DNA of 64,000 nt from Litoreibacter ponti (GCF_003054285.1 NZ_QBKS01000001.1:1240001-1304000); one strand, 5' to 3'; positions 25,400 to 34,178 are shown, counted from the stretch's first letter. Numbers and translations are program-made. Notes: generated by a model not told the origin, from the letters alone.

Positions 25400-25421
25400 C
25401 AAATCTGAAACGCGTGCTTGA

Positions 25422-25931
25422 TCAGGCGGCGGCGCGGCTCACCAGCACGTCGTCAATCTCTTTCATCGCCGACGGCTCGTCATTGCCTTGCACGACCGCA
25501 ATCTCGCGGGTGAGGCGCTCAAGCGCCGCTTCGTAGAGCTGGCGCTCGGAATAGCTCTGCTCGCGTTGGTCGCCGTGGCGGTGCAGGTCGCGCACAACTT
25601 CGGCGATCGCGATCAGGTCGCCGGAGTTGATCTTCTGCTCGTATTCCTGCGCACGGCGGGACCACATGGCGCGCTTTACGCGGGCCTTGCCTTTGAGCGT
25701 CTTGAACGCCTGCGACACGAGATCAGGCGAGGACAGCGGACGCATGCCCACTTCCAGCGCCTTGTGCGTCGGCACGCGCAGGGTCATCTTGTCCTTCTCG
25801 AAGGACACGACAAACAGCTCCAGCTCGATCCCGGCGACCTCTTGGGTCTCGATGTTGACGATCTTGCCAACGCCATGGGCCGGGTACACGACGAACTCGT
25901 TGGGGCTAAAGTCTTGTTTCTTCTTGCTCAT
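25422..25931 (-). CDS. CarD-family RNA polymerase-binding regulator (CdnL-like)
   Basis: A 169-residue transcription factor. The N-terminal Tudor-like domain that docks on the RNA polymerase beta subunit is PNEFVVYPAHGVGKIVNIE through LRVPTHKALEVGMRPLS. The C-terminal helical DNA-binding part contains KARVKRAMWSRRAQEYEQKI and DLIAIAEVVRDLHR. CdnL-type members stabilise the open promoter complex at rRNA and housekeeping genes. ATG 25931 gives MSKKKQDFSPNEF; a GTG two codons earlier is less likely. It is transcribed alone and ended by a strong terminator. Confidence 0.92.
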   Translation of the reverse strand: MSKKKQDFSPNEFVVYPAHGVGKIVNIETQEVAGIELELFVVSFEKDKMTLRVPTHKALEVGMRPLSSPDLVSQAFKTLKGKARVKRAMWSRRAQEYEQKINSGDLIAIAEVVRDLHRHGDQREQSYSERQLYEAALERLTREIAVVQGNDEPSAMKEIDDVLVSRAAA

Positions 25932-26125
25932 ATACACTCGCTCTCAATCAAAGAGCGCCTTCTGCGACGCCGAAAAGGACAGGCCGGAGAAGTCCCTCCG
26001 GTCAATCCTCGCGTCTGGTTTTGATATGGACACCGAACTTAGAGTGGCAGCAGTGTCTGGTTTCCTCTCGGCTACCATAACACAGAATCACCCGAATCGA
26101 AAGTCAGGCCGAATCTCTGTCCAGA

Positions 26126-26464
26126 TTAGCCACCTTCGCCGGGCTTCTCGGAGAAGTATTTCTCCAGCTTGCCCTCTTCGCCGTCGCGCGCGTCGGCCTC
26201 GGGCAGCGGGTCCTTCTTGGTGATGATCACCGGCCACATCTCGGAGTATTTGCGGTTGAACTCGACCCACTTCTCCATGTCCGGCTCGGTGTCCGGGCGG
26301 ATGGCGTCGGCGGGGCATTCGGGCTCGCACACGCCGCAATCGATGCACTCGTCAGGGTGGATCACCAGCATGTTCTCGCCCTCGTAGAAGCAGTCCACGG
26401 GGCAGACCTCTACACAGTCGGTGTATTTGCAGGCGATGCAGGCGTCATTGACGATATAGGTCAT
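26126..26464 (-). CDS. fdxA: 7Fe-8S ferredoxin FdxA
   Basis: A 112-residue seven-iron ferredoxin, the usual length for FdxA. The first cluster region reads CIACKYTDCVEVCPVDCF and the second CIDCGVCEPECPADAI, matching one 3Fe-4S and one 4Fe-4S centre. The acidic tail with WVEFNRKYSEMWPVI is family-specific. It carries electrons at low potential in the cytoplasm. The gene follows the S4 protein gene by 51 bases on the same strand and precedes carD; the 194-base gap to carD holds no gene I can support. Confidence 0.95.
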   Translation of the reverse strand: MTYIVNDACIACKYTDCVEVCPVDCFYEGENMLVIHPDECIDCGVCEPECPADAIRPDTEPDMEKWVEFNRKYSEMWPVIITKKDPLPEADARDGEEGKLEKYFSEKPGEGG

Positions 26465-26515
26465 GGGCGTTGTCCGAATTTTCTGTCGAGGCCTGTGGTA
26501 GCCATGCGCGCGCGA

Positions 26516-26887
26516 TCATTCAAGACCACGATCCCGTGAAAGGTCGAGACTGCGGCGATCTTTCTTCGTGGGCCGTCCGCCGACCCTGTCCGCGCCGGGG
26601 CCTTTGGGCTTTGGCGCCTGTTCCGGGGTCTTGTCGATATAGAGCGCCTGCGCCTCGGGCGCCGGGCCGCGGCGGGCGCCGCAGGCGGCGATCTCGACCA
26701 CGCGGATGATACGACCTTGAGCAAAGGTCAGCGTATCGCCTGCCCCCACCTTGGTGGCGGCCTTGTCGACCTTGTCGGAATTGACCCGGACATGGCCGCC
26801 GGTGACCTGCTTGAAGGCCAGCGTGCGCGTCTTGAAAAACCGGGCCTGCCAGAGCCATTTGTCGAGCCGGATGGTCTCGCGCGTCAC
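26516..26887 (-). CDS. S4-domain RNA-binding protein (Hsp15-like)
   Basis: A 123-residue protein whose first 60 residues are an S4 RNA-binding domain (IRLDKWLWQARFFKTRTLA, then GGHVRVNSDKVDKAATKVGAGDTLT). The rest is basic and low in complexity. Hsp15 relatives bind 50S subunits carrying a stalled nascent chain. The start is taken at GTG 26887, giving MTRETIRLDKW, because gagg precedes it by 6 bases; the frame continues upstream into a double hairpin. It lies 76 bases after the helicase gene and is probably cotranscribed with it and with fdxA. Confidence 0.85.
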   Translation of the reverse strand: MTRETIRLDKWLWQARFFKTRTLAFKQVTGGHVRVNSDKVDKAATKVGAGDTLTFAQGRIIRVVEIAACGARRGPAPEAQALYIDKTPEQAPKPKGPGADRVGGRPTKKDRRSLDLSRDRGLE

Positions 26888-26900
26888 GCGCAACCTCGCG

Positions 26901-26959
26901 GGGCGCAAAACTCTCCCCGAGAGTTTTGGCAAAAGTTTCGGGGAAACTTTTTGCCGCCC
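26901..26959. repeat. Double hairpin with outer GC clamp
   Basis: Two hairpins stand in tandem: CAAAACTCTC/GAGAGTTTTG (26906-26928, loop CCC) and AAAAGTTTC/GAAACTTTT (from 26931, loop GGG). Both are enclosed by GGGCG (26901-26905) and CGCCC (26955-26959). It fills the gap between the helicase stop and the S4 start. The same architecture recurs at 48240-48306. Confidence 0.8.
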
Positions 26960-26963
26960 GGGA

Positions 26964-29792
26964 TCATCCGTCTTTCTTGAGCCCCATCAGGGCCGCGGCG
27001 AACGGATTGTCGGGATCGATGGCTTTTTCCTTCTTGGGCGGGCGGGCCGAGAAGCTGGCAGCCTTATCGCGGCGCGGGCCGGTTTTGCCCTTGCCGCCTT
27101 GCGGCTTGCCACGCGGTTTGCCTTGCGGCTTGCCGCCTTTGCCCTGCGGGCGCGCCCCACCGCCTTCGCGAGGCTTGCGGTTGCCGAAACCGCCCCAGGT
27201 GAAGGTATAGAACACCTCCATCTCGTCGGCCTCGACCTTGGCATCTGCCGCCTCGCCCACGGGCGTCTCGGTCTCGGACGCCTCTGGCACGTCGGTCGAT
27301 GCAGCCGCTGCTTCATCGGCCACAGCGCCCGGTGCGGCATCGGCGGCCGTGTCCATTACGGGCGCGTCGGCAGGCACGTCCTTGGCCGCCTCCGGCACCA
27401 CCTCGGTGACCGCCTTGACCTTCACGCGTTCACCCTTCTCGGCCTTGTAGCCGAGGCCGCCCATCAGGTCCGCGAATTGCTCCAGCGTCATGCCGGTGAT
27501 CGACAGCATGTCGGCCTTCGCCTCGAACCCGCCGCGGCTGTCCTCGGCACGCAGCTGATCGGCCAGACGTTCGAGCATGTCGATGCGGATCGCGCGCTCG
27601 CCCGCAAGGCGGTAGCCCGCTTGCGTATAATAGCCCTCCGGCGCGTCCTTGACGCCCGGCACGGTGACAAGGCCCGGCGGCGGGGCTTCGGGGAATTCCG
27701 ACAGGTCCTGCTGCAGCGACCATAGTACCAGCCGCAGCCGGGTCGGCGCGGGCTTTAGCAGCAGCGGCATGAAGATGGTGAACTGTCCGAAGCGGATGCC
27801 ATGCTTGCGCAACGCGCCACGCGCGTCCTGGTCCAGCGCCTTTACATCGTTGGCCACTTGGTCGCGCGGCAGCACACCCAGGCCTTCCGACATCTGGAAC
27901 GCAAAGCCCTTGGCAAGGCCTTCGAGCGTCTCGTCCTTTGACATCGCGATCATCGGCTCAAAGGCCGCGGCGATCTTGCGGTCGATGAAATGCTGCAGGC
28001 GGCGTTTGACCTTCTCGGCCACATCGGCGCCCGCCTCATCATCGACGAAGGCCTCGACCTGCGGCTTCAAGGCCTCGGAGCCTTTGACGAGCTTGCCCAC
28101 GGCCATCTCGCCCCACATCAGGCCGCCCTGCTCGGTGAAGTCCATCTCGGTGTCGGGCGCGTTGTAGAACTTGTCCGCCCGCAGGTTGAAATGCGGGGTC
28201 AGCGCCGCCACCGCAGCCTGGCGCAGCATCTTGGCCTCGTCGGGGCTCGACGTCTGGTCCTGCCGGAAGCGGAACCCATCCAGGCGACCAATCATCTCGC
28301 CCTCAACCGTCACTTCACCCTTTTCGTTCACGTCAGCCACGAGGCTCTCCTTCTGTTTCAACCGCCGCAAAAGCACGGATGTGCGCCGGTCGACAAATCT
28401 TTGCGCCAGCGCGCCGTGAAGCGCATCTGACAGGCGGTCTTCTACCGCACGGGTTTCCCCGCGCCAATGCATTTCGTCCTCGACCCAGTCTTTGCGCTGC
28501 GCCACGTACGTCCAGGTGCGAATATAGGCCAGCCGCTTGGACAGCGTGTCGATATTGCCATCGACCCGGTCGATGCGCGCGATCTGGCGGGCCATGTAGT
28601 CCTGCGGCACGCGGCCTTTGTCGTGAAGATAGCCGAAAATGACCTCCAGCATCGCGGCATGCTCGCCGTGCGATATGCCGCGAAAATCGGGGATGCGGCA
28701 GACATCCCAAAGCAGTTTGACGTCCTGCGGGGTGGAGACGCGCGCCTCCACCTCGGCCATGTCGCGCAGGGCCTTAAGCGCCGTCACGTCATCGGCGTCG
28801 CGGGCGCGTGTCAGCCAGTCATCCTCGGTGCGCATCTCAAGCGAGCCGATCAGCCGCCCGATGGAGCCGAACTCCAGCCGCGCATTGCGCCACTGCAGCT
28901 TTTTGATGGGCGTGAATCGCGCCGCGGTGATCGCGTCGACTACCGGCTCGTCCAGCGGCTGCGCCTCGCCCGTAACGCCAAAGGTGCCCGGCTGCATGTA
29001 ACGCCCGGCGCGGCCCGCGATCTGGGCCAGCTCATTGGGCTGCAGGGGGCGCATGCGCCGCCCGTCAAACTTGCTGAGCGCCGAGAAAGCGACGTGGTTC
29101 ACGTCCAGATTCAGCCCCATGCCAATTGCATCTGTGGCCACCAGGTAGTCCACATCGCCGTTTTGGTACATTTCCACCTGGGCGTTGCGGGTGCGCGGGC
29201 TGAGCGCGCCCATAACGACCGCGCAGCCGCCCTTTTGGCGGCGGATCAGCTCGGCGATGGCATACACATTTTCAACCGAAAACCCGACGATGGCCGAGCG
29301 GGCTTTAAGCCTACTTATCTTTTTCGAACCTGTGTAGGTCAGTTCGCTGAACCGCTCGCGCCGCAGGAACTGCGCCCGCGGCTCGAGCGCCGCGATGGCG
29401 TTTTTCATCGTGTCCGAGCCCATGAGCAGCGTCTCCTGCTGCCCGCGCGCCCGCAGCAGCCGGTCGGTAAAGACATGCCCCCGCTCGGGATCGGCGCAAA
29501 GCTGGATCTCGTCCACAGCCAGAAAATCCGCGCCCATGCCCTCGGGCATCGCCTCGACCGTGCAGACCCAGTATTGTGTGCGTTCCGGCACGATCCGCTC
29601 TTCGCCGGTGACCAGCGCCACGACCGACGGCCCGCGCAGGGCCACGATCTTGTCATAGACCTCTCGCGCGAGCAGGCGCAGCGGCAGGCCGATGATGCCC
29701 GTGCGATGCGCCAGCATCCGCTCGATTGCGTAATGGGTTTTGCCGGTATTTGTGGGGCCGAGCACCGCGGTGATGCGCGTATCTTGGCTCAT
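26964..29792 (-). CDS. SUV3-like DExH RNA helicase
   Basis: A 942-residue helicase resembling mitochondrial SUV3. Motif I is GPTNTGKT (residues 12-19), the DExH motif reads DEIQ, and the second RecA domain has VATDAIGMGLNLDVNHV and QIAGRAGRYMQPG. The last 100 residues are rich in Lys, Gly, Gln and Arg (e.g. RPQGKGGKPQGKPRGKPQGG), a probable disordered RNA-binding tail, preceded by an Ala/Glu/Asp-rich linker. SUV3 unwinds RNA during decay; many alphaproteobacteria have this homologue. ATG 29792 begins MSQDTRITAVLGPTN. It heads a probable transcript with the S4 gene and fdxA. Confidence 0.9.
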   Translation of the reverse strand: MSQDTRITAVLGPTNTGKTHYAIERMLAHRTGIIGLPLRLLAREVYDKIVALRGPSVVALVTGEERIVPERTQYWVCTVEAMPEGMGADFLAVDEIQLCADPERGHVFTDRLLRARGQQETLLMGSDTMKNAIAALEPRAQFLRRERFSELTYTGSKKISRLKARSAIVGFSVENVYAIAELIRRQKGGCAVVMGALSPRTRNAQVEMYQNGDVDYLVATDAIGMGLNLDVNHVAFSALSKFDGRRMRPLQPNELAQIAGRAGRYMQPGTFGVTGEAQPLDEPVVDAITAARFTPIKKLQWRNARLEFGSIGRLIGSLEMRTEDDWLTRARDADDVTALKALRDMAEVEARVSTPQDVKLLWDVCRIPDFRGISHGEHAAMLEVIFGYLHDKGRVPQDYMARQIARIDRVDGNIDTLSKRLAYIRTWTYVAQRKDWVEDEMHWRGETRAVEDRLSDALHGALAQRFVDRRTSVLLRRLKQKESLVADVNEKGEVTVEGEMIGRLDGFRFRQDQTSSPDEAKMLRQAAVAALTPHFNLRADKFYNAPDTEMDFTEQGGLMWGEMAVGKLVKGSEALKPQVEAFVDDEAGADVAEKVKRRLQHFIDRKIAAAFEPMIAMSKDETLEGLAKGFAFQMSEGLGVLPRDQVANDVKALDQDARGALRKHGIRFGQFTIFMPLLLKPAPTRLRLVLWSLQQDLSEFPEAPPPGLVTVPGVKDAPEGYYTQAGYRLAGERAIRIDMLERLADQLRAEDSRGGFEAKADMLSITGMTLEQFADLMGGLGYKAEKGERVKVKAVTEVVPEAAKDVPADAPVMDTAADAAPGAVADEAAAASTDVPEASETETPVGEAADAKVEADEMEVFYTFTWGGFGNRKPREGGGARPQGKGGKPQGKPRGKPQGGKGKTGPRRDKAASFSARPPKKEKAIDPDNPFAAALMGLKKDG

Positions 29793-29835
29793 ATCTGGCC
29801 CTTGCTTGTCGGGGGCCGGTCGCCCGGCCCGCGGC

Positions 29836-30387
29836 TTAGATGTCCTGACCGGAGGTTTTGCGCTCCAGCCGCTCGATGGCTTCTTTTATGCCGTCGCGGT
29901 GGGGATGTATAGCGGCCGCCGCCTGATAGGCCTTCAGCGCGTCATCTTCCTGTTCCAGCTCTTCAAGAATGCGCCCAAGACCCTGCAAAGCGCCAAAGTG
30001 GCGGGGGTTCAGCGACAGGGTACGGCCGATATCGGCGATCGAAAGGCCATACTCCTCGGCGTTGAAAAACGCGGTCGCGCGGGCGTTCCAGCCTTCGGCG
30101 AACTCCGGCGCGTGGTCGGTCAGCGCGGTGAAATGGTCGATGGCCTTTTCCAGATCCCCCGCCCGCATCGCGTTGCGTCCGCGACGCAGCAGCAAATCCA
30201 TCGCGGGCGACCCCGAGCGGGACCATTCGCGCCAGATCTTGCGCTCGACAAGCTCCCAGTTCTCCAGCTCCGGCTGCGCCAGCTCTTCAAACAGGGCGTC
30301 CAGCTCGGCCTGATCCGCGAAAGCGGGCGCAGTGAAGGCCAGAAAGGACGTAACGAAAAGATTGAGGATATGCGTGCGAGCTTTCAT
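29836..30387 (-). CDS. Exported TPR-repeat protein
   Basis: A 183-residue periplasmic protein. It starts MKARTHILNLFVTSFLAFTA with a Sec signal ending AFA-DQ; a longer frame to 30450 lacks a signal peptide at its start. Two to three TPR units follow (LLRRGRNAMRAGDLEKAIDHFTAL, GWNARATAFFNAEEYGLSIADIG, GALQGLGRILEELEQEDDALKAY). TPRs bind partner proteins; no enzymatic motif is present. The gene is divergent from the SCP2 gene (81 bases) and lies 43 bases before the helicase gene on the same strand. Confidence 0.85.
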   Translation of the reverse strand: MKARTHILNLFVTSFLAFTAPAFADQAELDALFEELAQPELENWELVERKIWREWSRSGSPAMDLLLRRGRNAMRAGDLEKAIDHFTALTDHAPEFAEGWNARATAFFNAEEYGLSIADIGRTLSLNPRHFGALQGLGRILEELEQEDDALKAYQAAAAIHPHRDGIKEAIERLERKTSGQDI

Positions 30388-30468
30388 AACGGCTTTAATT
30401 CTAGCGGGCGATTTGCAAAAAGCAAAAGCGCAAACCCCCGCGCCCATCACATTTGCAGGAGACTTCCC

Positions 30469-30756
30469 ATGAGCGACGTTATCAACAAGGCCGTAGAGAC
30501 CCTTTCCGCCAAGATGGACGGGGGCTTTGACGGCTCCGTGAAGTTCGTCATCGAAGACGAGGGCGCGATCATGGTCGACAATGCAGGCGTGCGCGCAGGC
30601 GACGAAGAGGCCGAGTGCACCATGACCGCCGATGCCGACACGTTCGAGGCGATCCTCGACGGTGATCTGAACCCGACCGCCGCCTTCATGTCCGGCAAGC
30701 TTAGCGTCGATGGCGACATGGGCACCGCGATGAAGCTGGGCGCCGTCCTGTCGTGA
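30469..30756 (+). CDS. SCP2 sterol/lipid-carrier domain protein
   Basis: A 95-residue single-domain SCP2 protein: GGFDGSVKFVIEDEGAIMVDNAG, CTMTADADTFEAILDGDLNPTAAFMSGKLSVDGDMGTAMKLGAVL. The FMSGKLSVDGD strand is the family's hallmark, lining a hydrophobic tunnel for lipids or acyl-CoAs. ATG 30469 follows aggaga at 30457-30462. It is cytoplasmic, and its stop overlaps the GTG start of the hydrolase gene by three bases, so the lipid carrier and lipase-like enzyme are made together. Confidence 0.92.
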   Translation: MSDVINKAVETLSAKMDGGFDGSVKFVIEDEGAIMVDNAGVRAGDEEAECTMTADADTFEAILDGDLNPTAAFMSGKLSVDGDMGTAMKLGAVLS

Positions 30757-31688
30757 GCCTGACCCCCGCTCCGTTCTACGCCGAGATCGCAGACGGCCCC
30801 GAAGGAGGTGCCGCCTATTGGCTGACGACCTCTGACGGGGTGCGCATCCGCGTGGGCGTGTGGGGCGGCGGAGACAAGGGATGCGTGCTGCTCTTCCCGG
30901 GCCGCACGGAATATATCGAGAAATACGGGCGCGCGGCGCGTGGCTTCGCCGCCCGTGGCCTGTCGACCATCGCGGTGGACTGGCGCGGACAGGGGCTTGC
31001 CGACCGCGCGCTCGACAATCCGATGATCGGCCATGTCGACGATTTCCGCGACTTCCAGAAAGACGTGGCCGCCGTTGTCGCAGCCCTGCCCGATCTTGGC
31101 TTGCCGGACCCGATGATCCTCATGGGCCATTCCATGGGCGGCTGCATCGGCCTGCGCGCGCTGATGGAGGGTCTGCCCGTAAAGGCCGCGCTCTTCACCG
31201 GTCCGATGTGGGATATCATGCTCGACCCGGTGAAGCGCTACGCGGGCTGGGCGGCGGCGACGCTGAGTCGTCCGATGAAATTCGACACAAAGCTCGCCCC
31301 CGGCACGGTCGAGGCCAGCTATGTCAACGTGCAGCCTTTCGAGGACAATATGCTGACGCGCGAGCAGGAGATGTACGACTACATGCGCGACCAGATCGCG
31401 GCACACCCGGAGCTGTCGCTGGGCGGCCCGTCTTTCGCCTGGCTACACGAGGCGCTGAAGGAATGTCGCGCGCTTTCCATGCGCCCGACCCCACAGGTTC
31501 CCGCGATTACGTTCCTTGGCACCAAGGAGCGCATCGTCGACAGCCCCGCGATCCATGACCGCATGTCCCGCTGGCAAAACGGCGAGCTTCGCCTCGTCGA
31601 GGGGGCGGAGCACGAGGTCATCATGGATTATGACGACGTGCAGGATCAAGTCTACGACGCCGCGCTCGAGCTGATCGAGCGCGCGTAG
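30753..31688 (+). CDS. Alpha/beta hydrolase, lysophospholipase (PldB) type
   Basis: A 311-residue hydrolase. The oxyanion segment is VLLFPGRTEYIEKYGRAARG, the nucleophile elbow GHSMGG carries the catalytic serine, and later FLGTKERIVDSPAIHDRM and EGAEHEVIMDY supply the aspartate and histidine. The GRTEY.EKYG motif is typical of bacterial lysophospholipase L2-like and monoglyceride-lipase-like enzymes. The start is GTG 30753 within GTGA, overlapping the SCP2 stop. It likely cleaves an acyl chain from lysophospholipids or monoacylglycerols; it has no signal peptide. Confidence 0.9.
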   Translation: MSLTPAPFYAEIADGPEGGAAYWLTTSDGVRIRVGVWGGGDKGCVLLFPGRTEYIEKYGRAARGFAARGLSTIAVDWRGQGLADRALDNPMIGHVDDFRDFQKDVAAVVAALPDLGLPDPMILMGHSMGGCIGLRALMEGLPVKAALFTGPMWDIMLDPVKRYAGWAAATLSRPMKFDTKLAPGTVEASYVNVQPFEDNMLTREQEMYDYMRDQIAAHPELSLGGPSFAWLHEALKECRALSMRPTPQVPAITFLGTKERIVDSPAIHDRMSRWQNGELRLVEGAEHEVIMDYDDVQDQVYDAALELIERA

Positions 31689-31708
31689 ATCAACCCCAAC
31701 GCGCGCCG

Positions 31709-32554
31709 TCAGGCATCGGCCCGTTTCCGGCGGCGCGCCCGCATGGCCAGAAGACCCAATGAGCTCAGCAGCAGCACCCCACCCGCGGGCAGCGGCACCG
31801 GCTCGACATCGTCTGATTGGTTGTAGTCGAACCCGGACGAGGCCGAAATCTGCACACCCTCCGGAACGAAAAGTGCCCAGGAGAACATCCCTTCCGCCAA
31901 GGCCAAATCGTTATCGTTTTCCCCTGCGATCGAGCCCGACGTCGCCTGCGCGCTCAGAGAGGCGTTCAAATTCACCTGCGCGCCGTTGTTGATCAGGATT
32001 TTGATCGGGCTGACATCGAAGACCTCAAGATCGGGCCGTGTCGCGTAATCGAGGACCTTGAAGCTGTCCGACGCCATCCCGCCGCTGCCGCCCACACGTT
32101 GCATGCCGAGGTTGAAGGACACGAAGCTTGCGCTTGTCACGGTAGAGGTCACGTTGGTCGCGAAATCCAGCATCACCATCAACTCGAACTCGGAAGGCCC
32201 GCCGCTGAAGGACAAGGTATCGATCGCGTTTGTCGTGTCGATGCGCACGCTCGCGCCGGTGTTGGACGAGCTGATTAGATCGGTGGTCTCCGTGATGGCG
32301 CGCACGGTCGAGCTGATGCTTCCATGGGACGCTTCATGGGAGAATTGAACATTGCGCGAGCCGAGCAAGTTCCCGGTCGAGCCTGACGACAGGTTGTTGC
32401 ATTGCTGCCCGTTTGCCTCACTCAAGCTTGTGGGCGAGTTGATTGTCGGGGCGGACAGCCCGCACGATCCCGTCACGTCGAGTGTGAAGCTCGAGGCCGC
32501 CGCGGGTCCGGCGGCGAGAATAGCGAGCACTGCAAACAAATACTTGTTAATCAT
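31709..32554 (-). CDS. Exported VPLPA-CTERM sorting-domain protein
   Basis: A 281-residue secreted protein. It has a Sec signal (MINKYLFAVLAILAAGPAAA-SS) and a Ser/Thr/Gly-rich body with three early cysteines (GSCGLSA, QQCNN). The C-terminus is a VPLPA-CTERM tripartite signal: PVPLPAGGVLLLSSLGLLAM followed by RARRRKRADA. Such proteins are processed by an exosortase-like enzyme and sent to the cell surface or matrix; that enzyme is not in this window. The gene lies 72 bases after the LuxR-type regulator, with its own promoter-like elements in the gap. Confidence 0.92.
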   Translation of the reverse strand: MINKYLFAVLAILAAGPAAASSFTLDVTGSCGLSAPTINSPTSLSEANGQQCNNLSSGSTGNLLGSRNVQFSHEASHGSISSTVRAITETTDLISSSNTGASVRIDTTNAIDTLSFSGGPSEFELMVMLDFATNVTSTVTSASFVSFNLGMQRVGGSGGMASDSFKVLDYATRPDLEVFDVSPIKILINNGAQVNLNASLSAQATSGSIAGENDNDLALAEGMFSWALFVPEGVQISASSGFDYNQSDDVEPVPLPAGGVLLLSSLGLLAMRARRRKRADA

Positions 32555-32578
32555 GTCTTACCCCTTAATTCGCCTGCC

Positions 32579-32626
32579 ATTTTCGCCGAGACGCCACGAA
32601 GCTCCAATCCCCCTAAACAGGGGGGG
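32579..32626 (-). promoter_or_regulatory. Palindrome and promoter upstream of the VPLPA-CTERM gene
   Basis: CCCCC (32609-32613) pairs with GGGGG (32620-32624) around TAAACA, directly after the regulator stop. On the minus strand it abuts TTGGAG (32602-32607), which is separated by 17 bases from GAAAAT (32579-32584), a plausible -35/-10 pair. This is where a LuxR-type activator would bind. It could alternatively be a weak terminator stem for the regulator gene. Confidence 0.5.
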
Positions 32627-33379
32627 TTAGCCGCGCAATTTTTGGGCTGCGCTCACGCGATTACGCACGCCGAGCTTGCGATATGCGCTTTTGAGGTAAT
32701 CCGACACGGTGTTTGGAGACAGCCCCAGGATGCTGGCGCATTCCTTTCGGCTCAATCCTTGGCCGATGTGGTACACGACTTCGCGCTCTCTCGCGCTCAG
32801 CAATTTGGAGGCTTCCGTCTCCGATGCGGCAATCAGGCCGCGGAATTTCAAAGGCTCGGAGGTCGACAGCGCCCGTGCCAGCTCTTCGATCTTACGATGG
32901 GTGATCAGGCAGAAGAACCTGATTTCGTGCTGAAGGACGCCCATCTGTGCCTCGAACCGTTCCTTTGGAAGCCCGGTCCCGATGTTGAAGCCGCCGAACC
33001 GCGCCTCGCCCCGCAGCCGGACGGGCACGCCGTAGCCGGTGCGAAAGCCAAGCGAGCGCGCCTGCGAAATGAACGATCGCGCGTCGTCAGGCAGATAGTC
33101 GTAATCCTCAAGGTAGTCCGCGCCGGTATATGTGAAATCGTAGTGATCGCAGCAATAGCGCAGGAACGGGTCCCTGTCCGGCGGCGCAGCGCTGAACAGG
33201 TCGGGCAGGTTCGACAGGCAGAATGCGCCGCTGAAATCCGGCTCGACCGTCACGTAGATGAAGAACTCGAAGCCAAGGGAGCGCAATCCGCGCTGGAACA
33301 ACTCCCACGCCTGCGGCACCGCCTCGGCTTCCTCGATCTCGCGTATGAAAGGAAGCAAGTGGGTTGAAGTCTTTGGCAT
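32627..33379 (-). CDS. LuxR-type regulator with autoinducer-binding-like domain (solo)
   Basis: A 250-residue regulator with an N-terminal autoinducer-binding-type domain and a C-terminal LuxR helix-turn-helix (LSAREREVVYHIGQGLSRKE, then ILGLSPNTVSDYLKSAYRKLGVRNR). The DP pair of the ligand pocket is kept (RDPFLRY, residues 69-75) and so is the GYGVPV glycine, but the two tryptophans and one tyrosine expected around it are absent, so the ligand may not be an acyl-homoserine lactone. No luxI-type synthase is in the window. It sits directly upstream of the VPLPA-CTERM gene on the same strand and probably controls it. Confidence 0.85.
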   Translation of the reverse strand: MPKTSTHLLPFIREIEEAEAVPQAWELFQRGLRSLGFEFFIYVTVEPDFSGAFCLSNLPDLFSAAPPDRDPFLRYCCDHYDFTYTGADYLEDYDYLPDDARSFISQARSLGFRTGYGVPVRLRGEARFGGFNIGTGLPKERFEAQMGVLQHEIRFFCLITHRKIEELARALSTSEPLKFRGLIAASETEASKLLSAREREVVYHIGQGLSRKECASILGLSPNTVSDYLKSAYRKLGVRNRVSAAQKLRG

Positions 33380-33503
33380 ATTCGGTCGGGGTGGCTTTCT
33401 CTGCTCGGAGCTTTCTGTCTAGAAAACCACGCAAGCCCGGTCAATTCCACGCGCCCTGCCGGGGCTATGTCCTATTGCCGCAACCGTTGGCCTCGCGGCG
33501 GCG

Positions 33504-34178
33504 TCAGACCAGCACGCCGGCGTCCAACCGGACAGTGCGGTCCATCCGGGCGGCCAGCTCCAGGTTATGGGTCGCGATCAGCGCTGAAAGGCCCGTGGCG
33601 CGGGCGAGCGTCATCAAGGCCTCGAACACCTGATCCGAGGTGCCTGGATCGAGGTTGCCCGTGGGCTCATCGGCCAAAAGCAGGCCCGGCCCGTTGGCCA
33701 ACGCCCGGCAGAAAGCCACGCGTTGCTGCTCGCCACCCGACAGCTCACCGGGGCGATGATCCGCGCGCGGCTTGATCCCGACCGTGTCGAGCAGCTCCAG
33801 CGCCCGCGTCTGCGCCGCACCACGTGCCACGCCTGCCGCAAGCTGGGGCAGCACGATATTCTCGACGGCGGTAAACTCCGGCAGCAGGTGGTGGAACTGG
33901 TACACGAACCCGATTTCCGAGCGGCGCGCCGCCGTGCGGGCGCGGTCACCTTTGCCGGTCAAGTCGTTGCCGCCAATCACGACACGGCCCCCGTCGGGCG
34001 TGTCCAGCAGCCCCGCGATATGCAAAAGCGTGGACTTGCCCGCGCCGGACGGGGCGACCATTGCCACGACCTCCCCCGGGGCGACGGTCAAATCGACGCC
34101 GCGCAGCACCTTGATCTCGTTGGGTTGGCCTTGGTTGTAGACTTTCTCGACCCCGTCGAGCAGCAATGCCTCACTCAT
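33504..34178 (-). CDS. lolD: Lipoprotein-releasing ABC transporter ATPase
   Basis: A 224-residue ATPase of the Lol system, which extracts lipoproteins from the inner membrane. Walker A is APSGAGKST, the signature LSGGEQQRVAFCRAL and Walker B LLLADEPTGNLD. The family-specific FVYQFHHLLPEFTAVENI segment is intact. ATG 34178 lies 8 bases inside the permease gene, so the two are coupled. Several small lipoproteins encoded in this window would be potential cargo. Confidence 0.93.
   Translation of the reverse strand: MSEALLLDGVEKVYNQGQPNEIKVLRGVDLTVAPGEVVAMVAPSGAGKSTLLHIAGLLDTPDGGRVVIGGNDLTGKGDRARTAARRSEIGFVYQFHHLLPEFTAVENIVLPQLAAGVARGAAQTRALELLDTVGIKPRADHRPGELSGGEQQRVAFCRALANGPGLLLADEPTGNLDPGTSDQVFEALMTLARATGLSALIATHNLELAARMDRTVRLDAGVLV

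Noticed and set aside
28467..29912. 481-codon plus-strand frame opposite the helicase
   Set aside because: Antisense shadow of a gene with complete helicase motifs; it has no recognisable domain.
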